Source: Proteiniclasticum ruminis DSM 24773
GTDB lineage: Bacteria; Bacillota; Clostridia; Clostridiales; Clostridiaceae
Direction of reading: 5' to 3'
NCBI RefSeq assembly: GCF_000701905.1
Contig: NZ_JNKC01000008.1
Location: 1-64,000 of the forward strand
Length of the DNA: 64,000 bases
Shown: piece after piece, positions 16,087-24,230 of the stretch
How positions within the stretch are numbered: the stretch's first letter is position 1
Layout: each line of letters begins with the position of its first letter
Position numbers and translations under genes: made by a program
Notes under the pieces: model-generated
The model's database searches: none
Told to the model about the DNA's origin: nothing
What the model saw: only the letters and a program-made list of their open reading frames with translations

Positions 16087-16539
16087 ATGAAAATCGCCAT
16101 TGGTTGCGATGAAATGGGATATGAGCTGAAGCAGCATATCCTTACAGTATTAAAAGACAACGGATTTGAGTTTGAAGATTTTGGATCCTTCGAAGGAGAA
16201 AAAATTCTCTATCCCAATATTGCAGAAAAGGTTGCCAAAGAAGTGGCATCAAAGAAATTTGACAGGGGCATCATCCTCTGTGGAACGGGCATTGGCGTAG
16301 CCATTACAGCAAACAAAGTCCATGGCATAAGAGCAGCCCAGGTAGCGGATGTGTATTCAGCAGAAAGAGCCGCGAAAAGCAATGATGCAAACATCATCAC
16401 CATGGGTGGACTCACCATGGGGAAAGCCCATGCAGAAATGCTGACCCTGGCATACCTTCGCAGCGAGTTCCAGGGAGGACGTTCTCTTCCCAAAGTGGAC
16501 CGTATGAAGGAAATTGATGACCAGTACAGAGGAGAATAG
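16087..16539 (+). CDS. RpiB/LacAB-family isomerase (candidate D-erythrulose-4-phosphate isomerase)
   Basis: A 150-residue RpiB-type sugar-phosphate isomerase. The catalytic Cys65 sits in LCGTGIGVAITANK. Two positions usual in ribose-5-phosphate isomerase B differ: the SDHAG-type histidine is Glu9 (CDEMG), and the HDxYSAR-type histidine is replaced (VADVYSAERA). This points to a different substrate, as in EryI/DerI enzymes that turn D-erythrulose-4-phosphate into erythrose-4-phosphate. Start at 16087 follows AAAGGTGGAG and lies one base after the preceding stop. Last gene of the operon. Confidence 0.8.
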   Translation: MKIAIGCDEMGYELKQHILTVLKDNGFEFEDFGSFEGEKILYPNIAEKVAKEVASKKFDRGIILCGTGIGVAITANKVHGIRAAQVADVYSAERAAKSNDANIITMGGLTMGKAHAEMLTLAYLRSEFQGGRSLPKVDRMKEIDDQYRGE

Positions 16540-16547
16540 TCTTTGTG

Positions 16548-16583
16548 AAAATCAGCACTCTATAGAAGGGTGCTGATTTTTCG
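16548..16583 (+). terminator. Terminator of the dha/isomerase operon
   Basis: AAAATCAGCACTC (16548-16560) with GGGTGCTGATTTTT (16568-16581), a near-perfect stem running into T residues. Confidence 0.88.
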
Positions 16584-16606
16584 TTCTGTGCATGATGGGA
16601 AGTCAC

Positions 16607-16635
16607 TTGTTCTTCTTTTTTCGGAGTGCTACAAT
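16607..16635 (+). promoter_or_regulatory. Promoter of the lipoprotein gene
   Basis: TTGTTC (16607-16612), a 17-base spacer with TG two bases before the -10, and TACAAT (16630-16635). Confidence 0.6.
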
Positions 16636-16754
16636 GAGGTCAAACATTCAGCAGTGTATCTTTAACAGAATATGGACGATGTATTCCTGTCGACTGACGC
16701 TCCAGGACGATGGCAGGGGAAAATGACCCTGCATGAAAGAAAGGAAGTGTGGTC

Positions 16755-17528
16755 ATGATCAAGAAGTCTTTACTCATCCGATGGATGAGTGTTCTCATGG
16801 TGTCTTTGCTGTTTGCCCTGTTTGTTGGTTGCAGTTCCAAAGAGGAGCCTGAAACACCCGTTAAAACACCGCCTGCAGAAGAAGGAGAAGAAGAGGAAGA
16901 GAAGCCGGAAGAGACGCCTGGTGAGGAGAAACCTTCCGAAGAAAATACCCTGAGTGAGGAAGAACTGAAAGATCTTTTTGGCAGTGGAAAAGATATGGCG
17001 GAAATCTATTATGAAATGAACGTCACAGGTATGGACAGTGAAAATACCATCAGCCGCATGTACCTCAAAGGCAGTAAAATGAGAGTAGAGAGTGAAGTCA
17101 TGGGGCAGACTTTTGTGATGATTCATGGAGAAGACGCTCTGTATATTCTGGATGACTCCACTAAAACGGCCATGAAAATGCCATTGGGAGAAAATGTCGA
17201 GGGAGAGCAGGATACTTTTACCATGGATGATTTCACCAACGATGTGGATGAAACAGACATGACCTATGTGGGGAAAGAAATGCTTAACGGAGTTTCCTGT
17301 CATGTGGTGGAGAGCACAAAGCTTGAAGAGGGTTATCATGTGAAAATGTGGCTCCATGAGGAGTACGGCTTCCCCATGAAGATGGAGTCCTATAACAAAG
17401 ACGGTTCTGAAGCCTTTGTCATGGAAGTGACAGACTTTAAAGTGGGAGATCTTTCTGATGCGCTGTTTGAAGTGCCGGAAGACTATGAGATTGTGGACAT
17501 GGGAAATCTCATTCCCACTGTCCCATAA
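16755..17528 (+). CDS. Lipoprotein with LolA/DUF4412-like domain
   Basis: A 257-residue lipoprotein. Residues 1-27 form a signal ending ALFVGCSS (lipobox Cys). Residues ~30-70 are a Glu/Pro-rich linker. The remainder is a beta-rich domain with SRMYLKGSKMRVESEVMG and YILDDSTKTAMKMP segments, resembling the half-barrel of LolA-like/DUF4412 outer-surface proteins. It probably binds a lipid or hydrophobic ligand outside the membrane. ATG 16755 is seven bases from AAGGAAG; a GTG six bases earlier is possible. Monocistronic. Confidence 0.75.
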   Translation: MIKKSLLIRWMSVLMVSLLFALFVGCSSKEEPETPVKTPPAEEGEEEEEKPEETPGEEKPSEENTLSEEELKDLFGSGKDMAEIYYEMNVTGMDSENTISRMYLKGSKMRVESEVMGQTFVMIHGEDALYILDDSTKTAMKMPLGENVEGEQDTFTMDDFTNDVDETDMTYVGKEMLNGVSCHVVESTKLEEGYHVKMWLHEEYGFPMKMESYNKDGSEAFVMEVTDFKVGDLSDALFEVPEDYEIVDMGNLIPTVP

Positions 17529-17566
17529 GCGATAGGACGGTCTACAGACAAAATATGACAATTTTT

Positions 17567-17595
17567 ACCGGCAGTGGAAAAACTGCCGGTTTTTT
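17567..17595 (+). terminator. Terminator of the lipoprotein gene
   Basis: ACCGGCAGT (17567-17575) and ACTGCCGGT (17582-17590), perfect 9-bp stem, then T residues. Confidence 0.9.
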
Positions 17596-17655
17596 CGTGC
17601 GGATTTCCAGAAAAGTGATATGATGAATGTAAGAAATGGAGAAAGAGGTGCAGTG

Positions 17656-18975
17656 ATGAAAAGAATTAAAGTGTTCAGTCTGCTAATGTCGAGTCTCGTT
17701 CTTTTTTCTTGTATCTCCAATCCGTACTTTTCTAAAGAAGAGACAGACGAGGAGCATCCTGAAGTCCTTCAAGTGGAGAAGGCTCCGGAAAAAGAAGTGA
17801 TGGAGCCTGTATCAGATCTTCCTTCCTTACCATCCAGTGGAGAAACATCGGCTCAAGAGCCCATGGAGAATGAAAAAAGAAAAGAAGAGCCTCTCACCTT
17901 CATAAAGCATCATCAGGTGTTCTTTATGAAAATGACAGGAAATCTTCGCAAAGGTCCCGGGATTCAGTATGAGATTCTTCAAGTGATCTATGAAGGGGAA
18001 AAGATTGAAACCTTAGAAAAGGTCAGCAACGGCTGGTACAAAGTCCAATACGGCAGCGTTGGAGGGTATCTCAGCGGTATTCTTCTTACATTGGAAGAAC
18101 CCCTTGAAATCTCAAAAGAAAATACTGTACCCGTGAAAGAACCAGTAGAAACCCCTTCAAACACGAAACCATCTGAAGCACCAGAGTCACCCACTGAAAC
18201 CGCTTCGAAGCCTCAGGAGAAATCACCACAGGATGAAACTGCAAAAAGCGCTGGGGAAACTTCCCCACTGAGTACAGAAAAAACTGTGGGAAGCGATGAA
18301 GTGATGCTTCCAGATGCTACGATGAAGCACCAGAGGGAAGTTCGGAATATTGGACTGCGTGTCAATGCCATAGAAATCTCTGATGATACACATCCTTACG
18401 GGACCATTTTAGAAATGGTATCAAAGCCAGGCATATATAAAAAAGGGGACACCATTGACATAAAGATAGCGGTGGCATCGGATAAAAGAGCATACTTCAG
18501 TACTGCAGATAGAAGCCTTCCGCAAAACTACAAATCTGTTGTCCATGAAAATCTGGAGAAAGAGATTCTATCTATTCTGAATGCCTACAGAAAAGACAAT
18601 GGACTGAAAGAGCTTCTGCTGAAAGAGGATCTCATCAGTTCAGCTAGATATAAAAGTGAGTCTATGCTGCAGCATGATTATTTTGCGCACTATAATCCCC
18701 ATTTGGAGTATATTTCCTTTGGTGATCTTATGAACTTTATCTTCGGCTATACGCAGTACACCAAAAAAGGAGAGAATCTTTTTGCCAATATGGGCAGTGA
18801 GGCTGTCTCCGCTCAAGTGATTTTTGAAGGGTGGAAAAACTCCCCTTCACACAATAAAGCCATGCTGGATCCGGAGTATATTTATGTAGGAGTTGGAGTC
18901 ATCACAGCTCCTGTCAGCGGAACTTTCTATGGTGGGAAATATGTGACCCTGGCCACCCAGCATTTCGGGAAGTAA
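17656..18975 (+). CDS. Lipoprotein with SH3b and CAP (SCP/PR1) domains
   Basis: A 439-residue secreted protein. The signal peptide ends LVLFSC. A low-complexity stretch is followed by one SH3b domain (about residues 87-150, LRKGPGIQYEILQVIYEGE), a Pro/Glu/Ser/Thr-rich linker (~150-220) and a C-terminal CAP domain (~300-439) with HDYFAHYNP and WKNSPSHNKAMLDPEY. CAP proteins of this sort are secreted, often cell-wall attached through SH3b; their biochemical role in bacteria is not settled. Start at 17656 fits AGAGGTG and the signal peptide, unlike in-frame codons upstream. Confidence 0.85.
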   Translation: MKRIKVFSLLMSSLVLFSCISNPYFSKEETDEEHPEVLQVEKAPEKEVMEPVSDLPSLPSSGETSAQEPMENEKRKEEPLTFIKHHQVFFMKMTGNLRKGPGIQYEILQVIYEGEKIETLEKVSNGWYKVQYGSVGGYLSGILLTLEEPLEISKENTVPVKEPVETPSNTKPSEAPESPTETASKPQEKSPQDETAKSAGETSPLSTEKTVGSDEVMLPDATMKHQREVRNIGLRVNAIEISDDTHPYGTILEMVSKPGIYKKGDTIDIKIAVASDKRAYFSTADRSLPQNYKSVVHENLEKEILSILNAYRKDNGLKELLLKEDLISSARYKSESMLQHDYFAHYNPHLEYISFGDLMNFIFGYTQYTKKGENLFANMGSEAVSAQVIFEGWKNSPSHNKAMLDPEYIYVGVGVITAPVSGTFYGGKYVTLATQHFGK

Positions 18976-19068
18976 GCATAACCCAATTGGATGGATCAAA
19001 AATAGAAAGAACACACGAGAAAAAATATTCTTTCCTAAATTGAAAAATAAAGGAGCAGGAAGTGATGT

Positions 19069-19935
19069 ATGAATCTATTTGCAGTTGATATCGGAGGATC
19101 CAGTATAAAGTATGGTCTTTATGGGGAGGATGGATTGCGTCATAAGGGATCTTTCAAAACCCCGGATACTTATCCATTAATGAAAGAAGAGCTGTTTCGG
19201 GTATTGTCCGAAATGAAAAAAGAAACAGAAATTTCAGGTGCAGCCTTCAGTGCTCCTGGTACAGTGGATAGCGAGCGTGGGTATATCGGAGGTCTTAGTG
19301 CGGTGTCTTATATCCATCATTTCAATATCAGAGAGGACTTGGAGAACTTTTTGGGCGTTCCCGTAACCATTGAGAATGATGCCAACTGTGCGGCGCTTGC
19401 TGAACTTTATGAAGGAGCTGCACAGGATGTGAATGACGTCCTCTTTATGGTCATCGGCTCCGGTATAGGAGGAGCTGTGATCATGGACAGAAAGCTCTAT
19501 AAAGGCAGAAATCTCTTTGGCGGTGAGTTCGGCTACATGCTGCTCGCAGAAAATGACAGTTTGAGCTCACTGGGCAGCCCTGTCCAAATGGCAAGAAGAT
19601 ACAGTGAAGAAACAGGGGAACTGGTGGAAGGCAGTGAAGTGTTTCTTCGTGCCGAAGAAGGAGATCCAATAGCAATAAAGCATGTGGAAAGCCTGATTGA
19701 TGGCCTTGCAAGAGGGATTTTCAATCTGTCCTGCACGTTCAATCCGGATCGGTTTGTCATTGGAGGAGGAATATCCAGAAGAGAGGATTTGATTCCCAGT
19801 CTGCTGGAAAGAACAAAGTGGTACTTAGCAGGAAAAGGAGCAGAGGGACTTGAGGTGAATCTTGTTCCCTGCGCCTTCAGAAGTGATGCCAATCTGATTG
19901 GAGCCGCCATCCATTTCAGAGAATCCAGGAAATAG
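19069..19935 (+). CDS. ROK family protein (sugar kinase), zinc motif absent
   Basis: A 288-residue ROK protein. It has the ATP-binding DIGGSSIKYGL start, the sugar-binding ENDANCAALAE block (~105) and GSGIGGAVIMDRKLYKG. Typical ROK kinases continue with a His plus CxCGxxGCxE zinc site after GGEFGY; here that region reads GGEFGYMLLAENDSL and lacks all the cysteines, as in some N-acetylmannosamine kinase or ROK members. Catalytic Asp of the ENDAN block is retained. Substrate (glucose, fructose, N-acetylmannosamine) unknown. Monocistronic. Confidence 0.85.
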   Translation: MNLFAVDIGGSSIKYGLYGEDGLRHKGSFKTPDTYPLMKEELFRVLSEMKKETEISGAAFSAPGTVDSERGYIGGLSAVSYIHHFNIREDLENFLGVPVTIENDANCAALAELYEGAAQDVNDVLFMVIGSGIGGAVIMDRKLYKGRNLFGGEFGYMLLAENDSLSSLGSPVQMARRYSEETGELVEGSEVFLRAEEGDPIAIKHVESLIDGLARGIFNLSCTFNPDRFVIGGGISRREDLIPSLLERTKWYLAGKGAEGLEVNLVPCAFRSDANLIGAAIHFRESRK

Positions 19936-19945
19936 TGACTTTAAG

Positions 19946-19975
19946 GAGAGCGGATAAATCATCTGCTCTCTTTTT
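19946..19975 (+). terminator. Terminator of the ROK gene
   Basis: GAGAGCGGAT (19946-19955) with ATCTGCTCTC (19961-19970), one mismatch, then five T. Confidence 0.85.
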
Positions 19976-20112
19976 ACGAGAAAATCTTTCTTTGAACATT
20001 AGAACATCATAGAAAATGTCTGAGTTGAAATTCTTCCGATATCCTTGGTACTCAAAGAAATGGTTTTGAGGTACAATAGGAATTGAAAATATTTTATGGG
20101 GGCGATTCCATT

Positions 20113-21819
20113 TTGATCATGGATCTTGAAATTATACGCAGTGTTATATTGAATATCGGCCTACTTGTTATCTTAGCGCTGCTTCTGACCCAGTTTTCCA
20201 TCACCAAACGGTTCATCACTGGGGAGAAGAAAGCGCTGAGTGAGCAGATTTTTCTCATGGTGCTTTTTGGTGTCATGGGTATTGTTTCCACCATCACAGG
20301 CTATGAGGTCTCTGGTGCCATCGCCAACACAAGAGTCATCAGTGTTATGGCAGGAGGACTCATCGGAGGACCTGTTGTGGGTATCGGAGCGTCTGTCATT
20401 GCAGGGCTTCATCGCTATTTCAGTGATGTGGGAGGGCTTACAGCACTGTCCTGTGCCATTTCCACCATGGCAGAGGGTGTACTTTCCGCGTTTTTTTATT
20501 CTAGAATCAAGGCAAAAGGATATCAGGAGTCCCATGTGTTTCTTCTGACCTTTGCAGCAGAGCTTCTTCAGATGGCGCTGATTCTTCTCATCGCAAGGCC
20601 TTTTGATATGGCATATACCCTGGTTCGTGCAATTTTTGTGCCCATGGTCATGTTCAACTCCGTGGGGATGGTGTTTTTCATGAGCATTTTCAAAAGCATC
20701 TTCACAGAGCAGGCTTATGAAATTGGGAAAAACACCACCATGACTTTTGAAATTACGAGAAAGTGTCTGCCTTATCTCGCCAAAGGCACCTATGACAAAG
20801 AGAATCTTTTTGAGATCGCCAAAACCATAGTGAACCATTCGGGTCATCAGGCAGCAGTATTTACCCAAGGAGAGAAGCTTCTGATTACCTATGGAGAACT
20901 CAGCAAGAAAGATCTGGAGATTCTGGAGGACTTTGCCAGAAAAATCTATGTGGAAAAGTCCAGTTTTCTTTACGAGAGCAATATAGAAACCGGCAAAAGA
21001 GAGCTTTTTGCGAAAAGTAAAGTATACATGGGGTCCCCGATTTTTAAAAATGGCGAAACCTTAGGGACGCTTATTGTGATCAGCAATAAATCCGGTTTCA
21101 GCATCCCTACAGGAAAAGAGTTTGTGGAAGGGCTGACGCAGTTTTTCTCTGTACAGTATGACTTGGCAGAACTGGATCATCAGAAGGCTCTTCTTCATAA
21201 AGTGGAGTACCGCGCACTGCAGTCCCAGATCAACCCGCACTTTATTTTTAATTCCCTGAACACCATTTCTGCTTTTACCAGGGAAAAACCGGAAAAAGCA
21301 AGAGATCTTCTCATTGCGCTGGCAGCTTATTTTAGAAACAGCATCAAAACCCAAGATGGATTTGTGAGTATTTATGAAGAGCTGGAGTATGTCAATGCAT
21401 ATCTGGAGCTTGAGAAAGCAAGGTTTGAGGATCGGCTGGATGTGAGACTTTCTATTGAGAGTGATCTTAAAATGAAGGTGCCATGCCTCATCCTGCAGCC
21501 TATAGTAGAGAATGCCATCCTCCATGGGGCCATGAAGAGAAAGAAAGGCATTGTTGAGATTACGGTGGAAAGTATAGGCGAGAATGTGAGAATTACCATT
21601 GAAGACAACGGGCAGGGAATTCCGGAGAAAGTGCTTGCGGCGCTGAAAGAAGGAGAGACCAAGGAATTCTCCATTGGACTGTTCAATGTAGAAAAGAGAC
21701 TGCGTTATCTCTATGGAAGAGACCAAGGGCTTAAGATCCAAACAGGAGAAGAGGGGACCAAGGTCATCATCACACTCCCCAAAGTAATGGAAATTGAGTA
21801 TCAGCCAGTATTTGCATAA
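20113..21819 (+). CDS. LytS-family sensor histidine kinase (BtsS/YpdA-like)
   Basis: About 568 residues. N-terminal 5TM-LYT membrane region (~1-190; NIGLLVILALLLTQF start, then five or more helices), GAF domain (~225-350), then a His_kinase domain with LQSQINPHFIFNSLN (phospho-acceptor His) and HATPase motifs VENAILHG and EDNGQGIPE. A TTG at 20113 is ten bases from GGGGGCG; ATG 20119 is the alternative. It is followed 13 bases later by a LytTR regulator and then a CstA-type transporter, the same set as E. coli BtsS-BtsR-BtsT, where the signal is pyruvate. Confidence 0.88.
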   Translation: MIMDLEIIRSVILNIGLLVILALLLTQFSITKRFITGEKKALSEQIFLMVLFGVMGIVSTITGYEVSGAIANTRVISVMAGGLIGGPVVGIGASVIAGLHRYFSDVGGLTALSCAISTMAEGVLSAFFYSRIKAKGYQESHVFLLTFAAELLQMALILLIARPFDMAYTLVRAIFVPMVMFNSVGMVFFMSIFKSIFTEQAYEIGKNTTMTFEITRKCLPYLAKGTYDKENLFEIAKTIVNHSGHQAAVFTQGEKLLITYGELSKKDLEILEDFARKIYVEKSSFLYESNIETGKRELFAKSKVYMGSPIFKNGETLGTLIVISNKSGFSIPTGKEFVEGLTQFFSVQYDLAELDHQKALLHKVEYRALQSQINPHFIFNSLNTISAFTREKPEKARDLLIALAAYFRNSIKTQDGFVSIYEELEYVNAYLELEKARFEDRLDVRLSIESDLKMKVPCLILQPIVENAILHGAMKRKKGIVEITVESIGENVRITIEDNGQGIPEKVLAALKEGETKEFSIGLFNVEKRLRYLYGRDQGLKIQTGEEGTKVIITLPKVMEIEYQPVFA

Positions 21820-21832
21820 GGAGGCTTGGAAT

Positions 21833-22561
21833 ATGAGAATAGCCATCATTGATGATGAAAAACCCGCTAGAAGTGAGCTGAAATATCTCATTGGGCTGTA
21901 TGAGGATGAGGCGGAGTTCACAGAAATCTCTTCAGGAGAAGAAGCTCTGGAAGTGTTGAAGAAAGAAGCCTTTGATCTGCTGCTCATAGATATGAATCTT
22001 GGAGATATCAGCGGATCTGCTTTGGCCTATATGGCCAGGAAGAAGATGCCGGAGGCGGAGATTGTCTTTGCCACTGCCCTCAGCACCTACGCAGAAAAGG
22101 CTTTTGAGGTAGAAGCGCTTTACTATCTCCTGAAGCCTTTTTCAGGAGAAAAGGTAAAACAGATGCTGGAGCGGTATCATGTGAAAAAAGACAGAAAAGA
22201 GGAAGAGGAAGAGCCGAAGCGAAAATCTTTTCAGAAGATTCCTGTGACTCTGGATAAGAAAACACTGATGGTGGATCTATCAGAAGTGGTCTATATAGAA
22301 TCCCAAAACCGAGTCTGTGTCATTCATACGAAGAATGAAGATTTTGAGGATCACAACACACTGAATTACTATGAAGAGCGGTTGAAGGATAAGGGGTTTT
22401 TCAGGATTCAGAAGAGCTACATTGTCAATCTCCGCTATGTCTCTGAGATTGCACCCTGGTTTCATGGCACATATTCAGTGAAGCTTTCGGGGCAAAAAGA
22501 GGTGGTGCTGCCGGTGAGCAGGAAGATCATCAAGGAGCTGAGAGAAGAGCTTTGCATTTGA
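21833..22561 (+). CDS. LytTR-type response regulator
   Basis: A 242-residue regulator starting MRIAIIDDEKPARSE after AAGGAGG. The receiver domain (1-115) has the acidic pair, the phospho-accepting Asp in LLIDMNLGD and the conserved Lys (LLKPF). The C-terminal LytTR DNA-binding domain (~140-242) shows VVYIESQNRVCVIHT and FFRIQKSYIVNL. It belongs with the kinase upstream. The probable target is the transporter gene that follows. Confidence 0.92.
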   Translation: MRIAIIDDEKPARSELKYLIGLYEDEAEFTEISSGEEALEVLKKEAFDLLLIDMNLGDISGSALAYMARKKMPEAEIVFATALSTYAEKAFEVEALYYLLKPFSGEKVKQMLERYHVKKDRKEEEEEPKRKSFQKIPVTLDKKTLMVDLSEVVYIESQNRVCVIHTKNEDFEDHNTLNYYEERLKDKGFFRIQKSYIVNLRYVSEIAPWFHGTYSVKLSGQKEVVLPVSRKIIKELREELCI

Positions 22562-22654
22562 CACCAGGTTTATTGCATTTCACCCACCCATAATGATAAC
22601 CTTTACAAAAAATGAGTTCTAAAATTGAACAAAGTGATACCATGAGAATCAAGG

Positions 22655-22683
22655 AAATGTCTTTAAGGCCTATAAAGACATTT
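22655..22683 (+). promoter_or_regulatory. Perfect 11-bp inverted repeat before the transporter gene
   Basis: AAATGTCTTTA (22655-22665) and TAAAGACATTT (22673-22683) around 7 bases, ending about 26 bases before the start codon. There is no T-tract. It may be an operator for the LytTR regulator or a leader hairpin controlling translation. Confidence 0.5.
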
Positions 22684-22709
22684 GAACTAGGATGAAGGAG
22701 GATTTATTC

Positions 22710-24134
22710 ATGGTATCATTTTTTATTTGTCTCTTTGTTCTCATCGCTGGTTATGCACTCTACGGCAGGTATGTGGAACGGCAGTTCGGACCTGATGATA
22801 GAGTGACGCCTGCGGTTGCTCTGGCGGATGGCTCAGACTATGTTGTAATGCCTATGTGGCGTGTATTTCTTGTTCAGCTTCTGAACATCGCAGGTCTTGG
22901 ACCAATCTTCGGTGCCATTGCAGGAGCCTTATGGGGTCCATCTGTATTTTTATGGATCACCTTTGGTACAATCTTTGCGGGTGGTGTCCATGACTATCTG
23001 ACCGGAATGATCTCCATGAGACATGAAGGAAAGAGCATTGGCGAGCTTGTGGGTATTTATCTTGGAACTGGCATGAAGCAGGTCATGAGAGTGTTCTCAG
23101 TAGTGCTTCTTGTACTGGTTGGTGTGGCTTTCTCCACAGGTCCTGCGGCACTTCTTGCCATGCTGACACCTGACAGTCTGGATAAAGTGTTCTGGCTGGT
23201 TGTGATTCTCATTTACTACTTTATTGCGACGTTTGTTCCTGTTGATAAGATCATCGGTAAAATATATCCAATATTTGGATTAAGCCTGATTTTTATGGCA
23301 CTTGGAGTTATTGGCGGAATTCTTTTCCAAGGATACCATATTCCAGAAATCACCTTATCCAATCTTCACCCAAAGGGTACACCAATTTGGCCTATGATGT
23401 TCGTATCCGTAGCTTGTGGAGCCATCTCCGGATTCCATGCAACCCAGTCACCCATTATGGCTAGATGCATGAATACAGAGAAAGACGGAAGAAAGATATT
23501 CTACGGAGCCATGGTGGCTGAAGGTGTCATTGCTCTAATTTGGGCTGCTGCTGGTGTGGCATTCTATGAAACCACAGGTGGACTTCAGGCGGCATTAACA
23601 GAGCTTGGTGGACAAGGACCTGTTGTATATCAAATTACCTCCACACTCCTCGGGCCAATAGGCGCAGTCATCGCCATGATCGGTGTTATTGCCTGTCCGA
23701 TTTCTTCAGGAGACACAGCATTCAGAAGTGCTAGACTTGTCATTGCTGACTGGTTTGGCATTGACCAGAAAGACACAAAGAAGAGATTCCTTCTGACACT
23801 TCCAATTCTTGGTGTTGGTGCAGTCCTTACACAGATGGATGTGCAGATGATCTGGAGATACTTCTCCTGGAGTAACCAGACCTTAGCCATGATGGCATTA
23901 TGGCTGGCTGCTATGTATCTGTACAGAAACGCAAAGAATTTCTGGCTGGCTGCGATTCCTGCGACTTTCATGTCCGCAGTAAGTATGACTTACATTCTGA
24001 TGGCACCTGAAGGCTTCAAGCTCAGCACTTCCATTGCTTACCCAGTGGGTATCGTCTTTGCACTGGGATGCCTCGGACTCTTCTTGAAGGCCAGTGTGCT
24101 GAAGAAAGACCAGAAGGCTGATAAAGCAGCTTAA
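22710..24134 (+). CDS. cstA: CstA-family transporter (pyruvate/peptide type)
   Basis: A 474-residue, multi-pass membrane protein. Family marks are YGRYVERQFGPDDR near the start, GPIFGAIAGALWGP (~75), GGVHDYLTGMISMRHEGKS (~100-120) and SGFHATQSPIMARCM (~240). It belongs to the shorter CstA class common in clostridia. E. coli CstA and BtsT import pyruvate and peptides. GAAGGAGG precedes the ATG at 22710. Its place directly after a LytS/LytTR pair indicates control by external pyruvate or a related acid. Confidence 0.9.
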   Translation: MVSFFICLFVLIAGYALYGRYVERQFGPDDRVTPAVALADGSDYVVMPMWRVFLVQLLNIAGLGPIFGAIAGALWGPSVFLWITFGTIFAGGVHDYLTGMISMRHEGKSIGELVGIYLGTGMKQVMRVFSVVLLVLVGVAFSTGPAALLAMLTPDSLDKVFWLVVILIYYFIATFVPVDKIIGKIYPIFGLSLIFMALGVIGGILFQGYHIPEITLSNLHPKGTPIWPMMFVSVACGAISGFHATQSPIMARCMNTEKDGRKIFYGAMVAEGVIALIWAAAGVAFYETTGGLQAALTELGGQGPVVYQITSTLLGPIGAVIAMIGVIACPISSGDTAFRSARLVIADWFGIDQKDTKKRFLLTLPILGVGAVLTQMDVQMIWRYFSWSNQTLAMMALWLAAMYLYRNAKNFWLAAIPATFMSAVSMTYILMAPEGFKLSTSIAYPVGIVFALGCLGLFLKASVLKKDQKADKAA

Positions 24135-24164
24135 ATCATCGTTATCCATTAGTTTTCCATAGCA

Positions 24165-24219
24165 AAAGACCTGCTTACTCATGAAGGGATCCCTTCATGG
24201 AAGCAGGTCTTCTTATTTT
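24165..24219. terminator. Bidirectional terminator between cstA and manA
   Basis: AAGACCTGCTT with AAGCAGGTCTT (24201-24211) enclosing a second palindrome, ATGAAGGGATCCCTTCAT, followed by a T-rich run; the genes on either side converge. Confidence 0.85.
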
Positions 24220-24230
24220 TCTTAGAGGTT

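Noticed and set aside
16770-17561. A 263-codon frame on the minus strand
   Set aside because: Antisense to a well-supported lipoprotein gene; rich in His/Phe as expected from reverse reading; no ribosome site.
21061-21987. A 308-codon frame on the minus strand
   Set aside because: Antisense to the LytS kinase and the regulator; no family features.
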